Positions 61,749 through 64,000 of a stretch of 64,000 bases of DNA are shown piece by piece. Source of the DNA: Carposina sasakii (lineage: Eukaryota; Arthropoda; Insecta; Lepidoptera; Carposinidae); the NCBI GenBank assembly GCA_014607495.2, contig CP053166.1, positions 8,884,455 to 8,948,454 of the forward strand. Reading direction: 5' to 3'. Position 1 is the stretch's first letter; every line of letters starts with the position of its first letter. The notes beneath the pieces were generated by a model that was not told the origin of the DNA, ran no database searches, and saw only the letters and a list, made by a program, of their open reading frames with translations. A program made the position numbers and the translations under genes.

Positions 61749-63265
61749 TATTTTTCACTACAGTTTAAGTTTAAAATCAAATAGATATTTATTTTGTAAA
61801 TTGCGCCAAACTATAGCTTTGGAAAGAAAACATCACACATTAATTATACTATTGTCTGAAAAAATATATTTTCATTCAGTTTAATAACATCCTATTCTAA
61901 CGGCGGCACTTCTATAGGTAAAGATATGGTCTTACTAAAATTGTGAGAAATTATAAAAGTATATTATATCAAAACAAAAGAAAATCATCAACAAAAAATT
62001 TAAATTGTCGAATAACTACTTCCCTTGAGACAATATTTCCATCGTATTAATTCAGTAAGTGTCACCACTTAGTTAATTTAATTTTAAATATTAAATATAC
62101 TTACTCGTAATAGATTGGAAATAGAATAATAGTGGATGCCATTGACGAGTAATAAAATTTATTTATTTTCGATATATTTTCCGTACAAAATAATAATAAA
62201 AAATATATGTCTACATTTACCTACTTTAATCGCTTGGACGCTTGCGAATAAAAACATTGAAAATGTAACTCAAATTTTCTTTTGTAGCATTAATTAAAGG
62301 TATACAGGCACAATAATTCAATCATTTAAAGTGCATTTCCCAAATAGTTCGATGATATGAATGAATGATGGCACTGGTTGCTCTGTTATTGACAAAATTT
62401 TCTTACAAAATATGTTGGTTTCAAAATCAGGCACAAGAGTATTTTATGAAAGGGACTCTACCAGCACCTACTATTTTAATGTAAATAAGTTTATCCGTCC
62501 AGAAAGGGGAAACGTTCGCGACTTGAACAAATTACGAACGCAGAAAATCTTTCGTATAATTACATTTTCACTATGAACTCTCGCAATTTTCACGTGAAAA
62601 GCGTTAATTTTCCAAAAGACTCGAAAGAGTCCTTCACGGCGGATAATTTCGGTGTTTTTGAGACACATTTACAAGAATATATTTCCATATAACTAGTGGT
62701 AGTTTCTCTTCATTTTGTAAGAATACTGGCTTGGGTTTGCAACTTGGTCCGCATGATCTCGACGTAAATATGTCCATCTGAGTAATCCCAACAATGTATA
62801 AATAATTTTAATTTAGTCAGAGAAATGAGTTTGATCTAAGAAAATAATTAATTAATTAGTGTGTTATAGTGGCTGTTTCAACGTTATAGAAAATCATATG
62901 TTTATAAATTTCAGGAAATCTCTTGATCCCCAAGGAACAAAATTTAATATGCCTAATCAGACCCTAACGCCCACTAGTTGGCTAATGATGTCTCTCTCGA
63001 TCACTCATCATACCTCAGTATTAGGTAGACTGTCATCAACCCATAGTATACCAAATAATTAAAGTATGCCTGATAATTGAAAACTGTATATGCACATAAT
63101 ATATTATTTTTCTTAGTCTTTGAGCGCATTGCATAAAAACCAGTTTTAAGTGATTCGTTAATAAACACTCAGCTTTATCAGTTATGACCTAGAGTTCAAA
63201 ATAGAGTATTATTATTGATAAAACTTGTATTACTTGTACGGAATCTCAAAATAGATCCACATTCG
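61749..63265. other. Upstream of the gustatory receptor; no gene seen
   Basis: AT-rich unique-looking sequence. It should contain the receptor promoter. The short ORFs at 62361-62668 and 62859-63062 lack recognisable motifs. Confidence 0.4.
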
Positions 63266-63432
63266 TATAATTAAACACAGCATCGTACAGACGGACGTGT
63301 TTGTCATAAAATGTGAACAGAATTTTGTTTGTGAAGTTGAAAAGAGTGTGAAAATAGTACTTGTTTAAAAGTACTAAAGCGTGAACTATTAATATCATTA
63401 CTAGGTATTTTGGTTGGAAAAAAATAAAGAAG
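63266..63432 (+). promoter_or_regulatory. Possible promoter and 5' non-coding exon of a gene running off the right edge
   Basis: A DPE-like GGACGTG (63293-63299) precedes a purine/GTG-rich stretch typical of insect 5' UTRs, closed by a donor AAG/GTAAAT at 63432. It would splice to the acceptor at 63971. Sequence signals only; no initiator consensus is clear. Confidence 0.22.
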
Positions 63433-63589
63433 GTAAATTAAGAACCTATGTAAATTATATGCTAGTCATAAGTATTACATCTTGTACTGTACCTAATCCC
63501 ATTTATTATCGAATCTGATAAATCTAAGATCATCATAATAGAACATCTAAAATTAAACCTAAAAATCTAACATAATAAACCTGCAATAT

Positions 63590-63850
63590 GAGTGCGCCCA
63601 TCACCGGGACCTATACCGTCCACTGACCCTCGGATCTGATAACTCATAACTGCGAAAACAAGTACTTGCAGTACCTACAATCGCCACGAGAAACCAGATC
63701 CGAGCACCCAGCATGCAAAATAATACATCGCACTATTCTAAAATCAAAAACAAGATTAATAATCTACATATGTTTCCCCAACACCCGTGGCATCCTCAGG
63801 ATTATATAAATTAGTAAATTAGTAATAGTGAATGTTTGAACTTACGAATT
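63590..63850. repeat. Partial second copy of the 5155-5465 foldback element
   Basis: Left arm (GTGCGCCCATCACCGGGACC to GAGCACCCAGCATGC), then a deletion or replacement, then the shared right flank GTGAATGTTTGAACTTACGA. Confidence 0.8.
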
Positions 63851-63971
63851 GTAACGCCTTATACAATTTCATTTATAATAAACTTGTTTAAAATACAGTA
63901 ATATGCAACTCTGCCAAGACCTTAGTCCTAATAGGGGAATAAATTAATATATCTATATTTTTTTTTTTCAG

Positions 63972-64000
63972 ATATGGCTGCATACTGGTATTTTCTTGTA
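63972..64000 (+). CDS. Possible first coding exon at the window edge
   Basis: A strong polypyrimidine tract and TTTTTTTTTTCAG end at 63971, followed by AT then ATG GCT GCA TAC TGG (MAAYWYFLV), a hydrophobic start such as a signal peptide. Only 29 bp are visible, so this is tentative. Confidence 0.3.

Overview
The window looks like a lepidopteran (moth or butterfly) nuclear genome. The evidence is AT-rich sequence with spliced genes, many copies of the lepidopteran interspersed repeat carrying the core GCCCGCGACTTCGTCCGC, several tRNA-headed SINEs, TA-flanked MITEs, a short (CCTAA)n tract of the insect telomere type, and a gustatory receptor gene of insect type.

The main gene is a sidestep-family (Side) cell-surface receptor on the + strand. 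Sixteen coding exons between 3662 and 47824 join in consistent phase to 781 residues: five Ig domains, one FN3 domain, one transmembrane helix and a cytoplasmic tail ending in a PDZ-ligand-like S-C-L. The 5' end (signal peptide exon) lies to the left of the window. Its introns hold almost all the mobile DNA.

Intron 2 (5137-19604) contains a foldback element 18 bp after the donor, nested MITEs, a LINE tail, and a 7.2 kb pogo/Tigger-like composite with an internal tandem duplication. Inside that composite sits a 2.6 kb piggyBac-like element whose target duplication is ATAT rather than TTAA. Intron 5 (21584-28669) holds a nearly complete DIRS-type tyrosine-recombinase retrotransposon (23694-28633) with inverted terminal repeats, an internal complementary region, and gag, RT/RNase H/methyltransferase-like and recombinase ORFs. 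It ends 36 bp before a sidestep exon. Later introns carry a SINE with a 127 bp minisatellite, a CpG-rich island, and an unclassified element whose ends repeat TTTCATGAAA.

Downstream of sidestep are MITEs and SINEs (47825-55530), then a 5'-truncated jockey-like LINE with an intact 800-codon frame (55531-58110). A four-exon gustatory receptor lies on the minus strand (61748-59898). At the extreme right edge there is a possible start-codon exon of another + strand gene.

No bacterial features, CRISPR arrays, rRNA genes or intact tRNA genes are seen. The gene models rest on splice-site phase and family resemblance read by eye; no database search was run.
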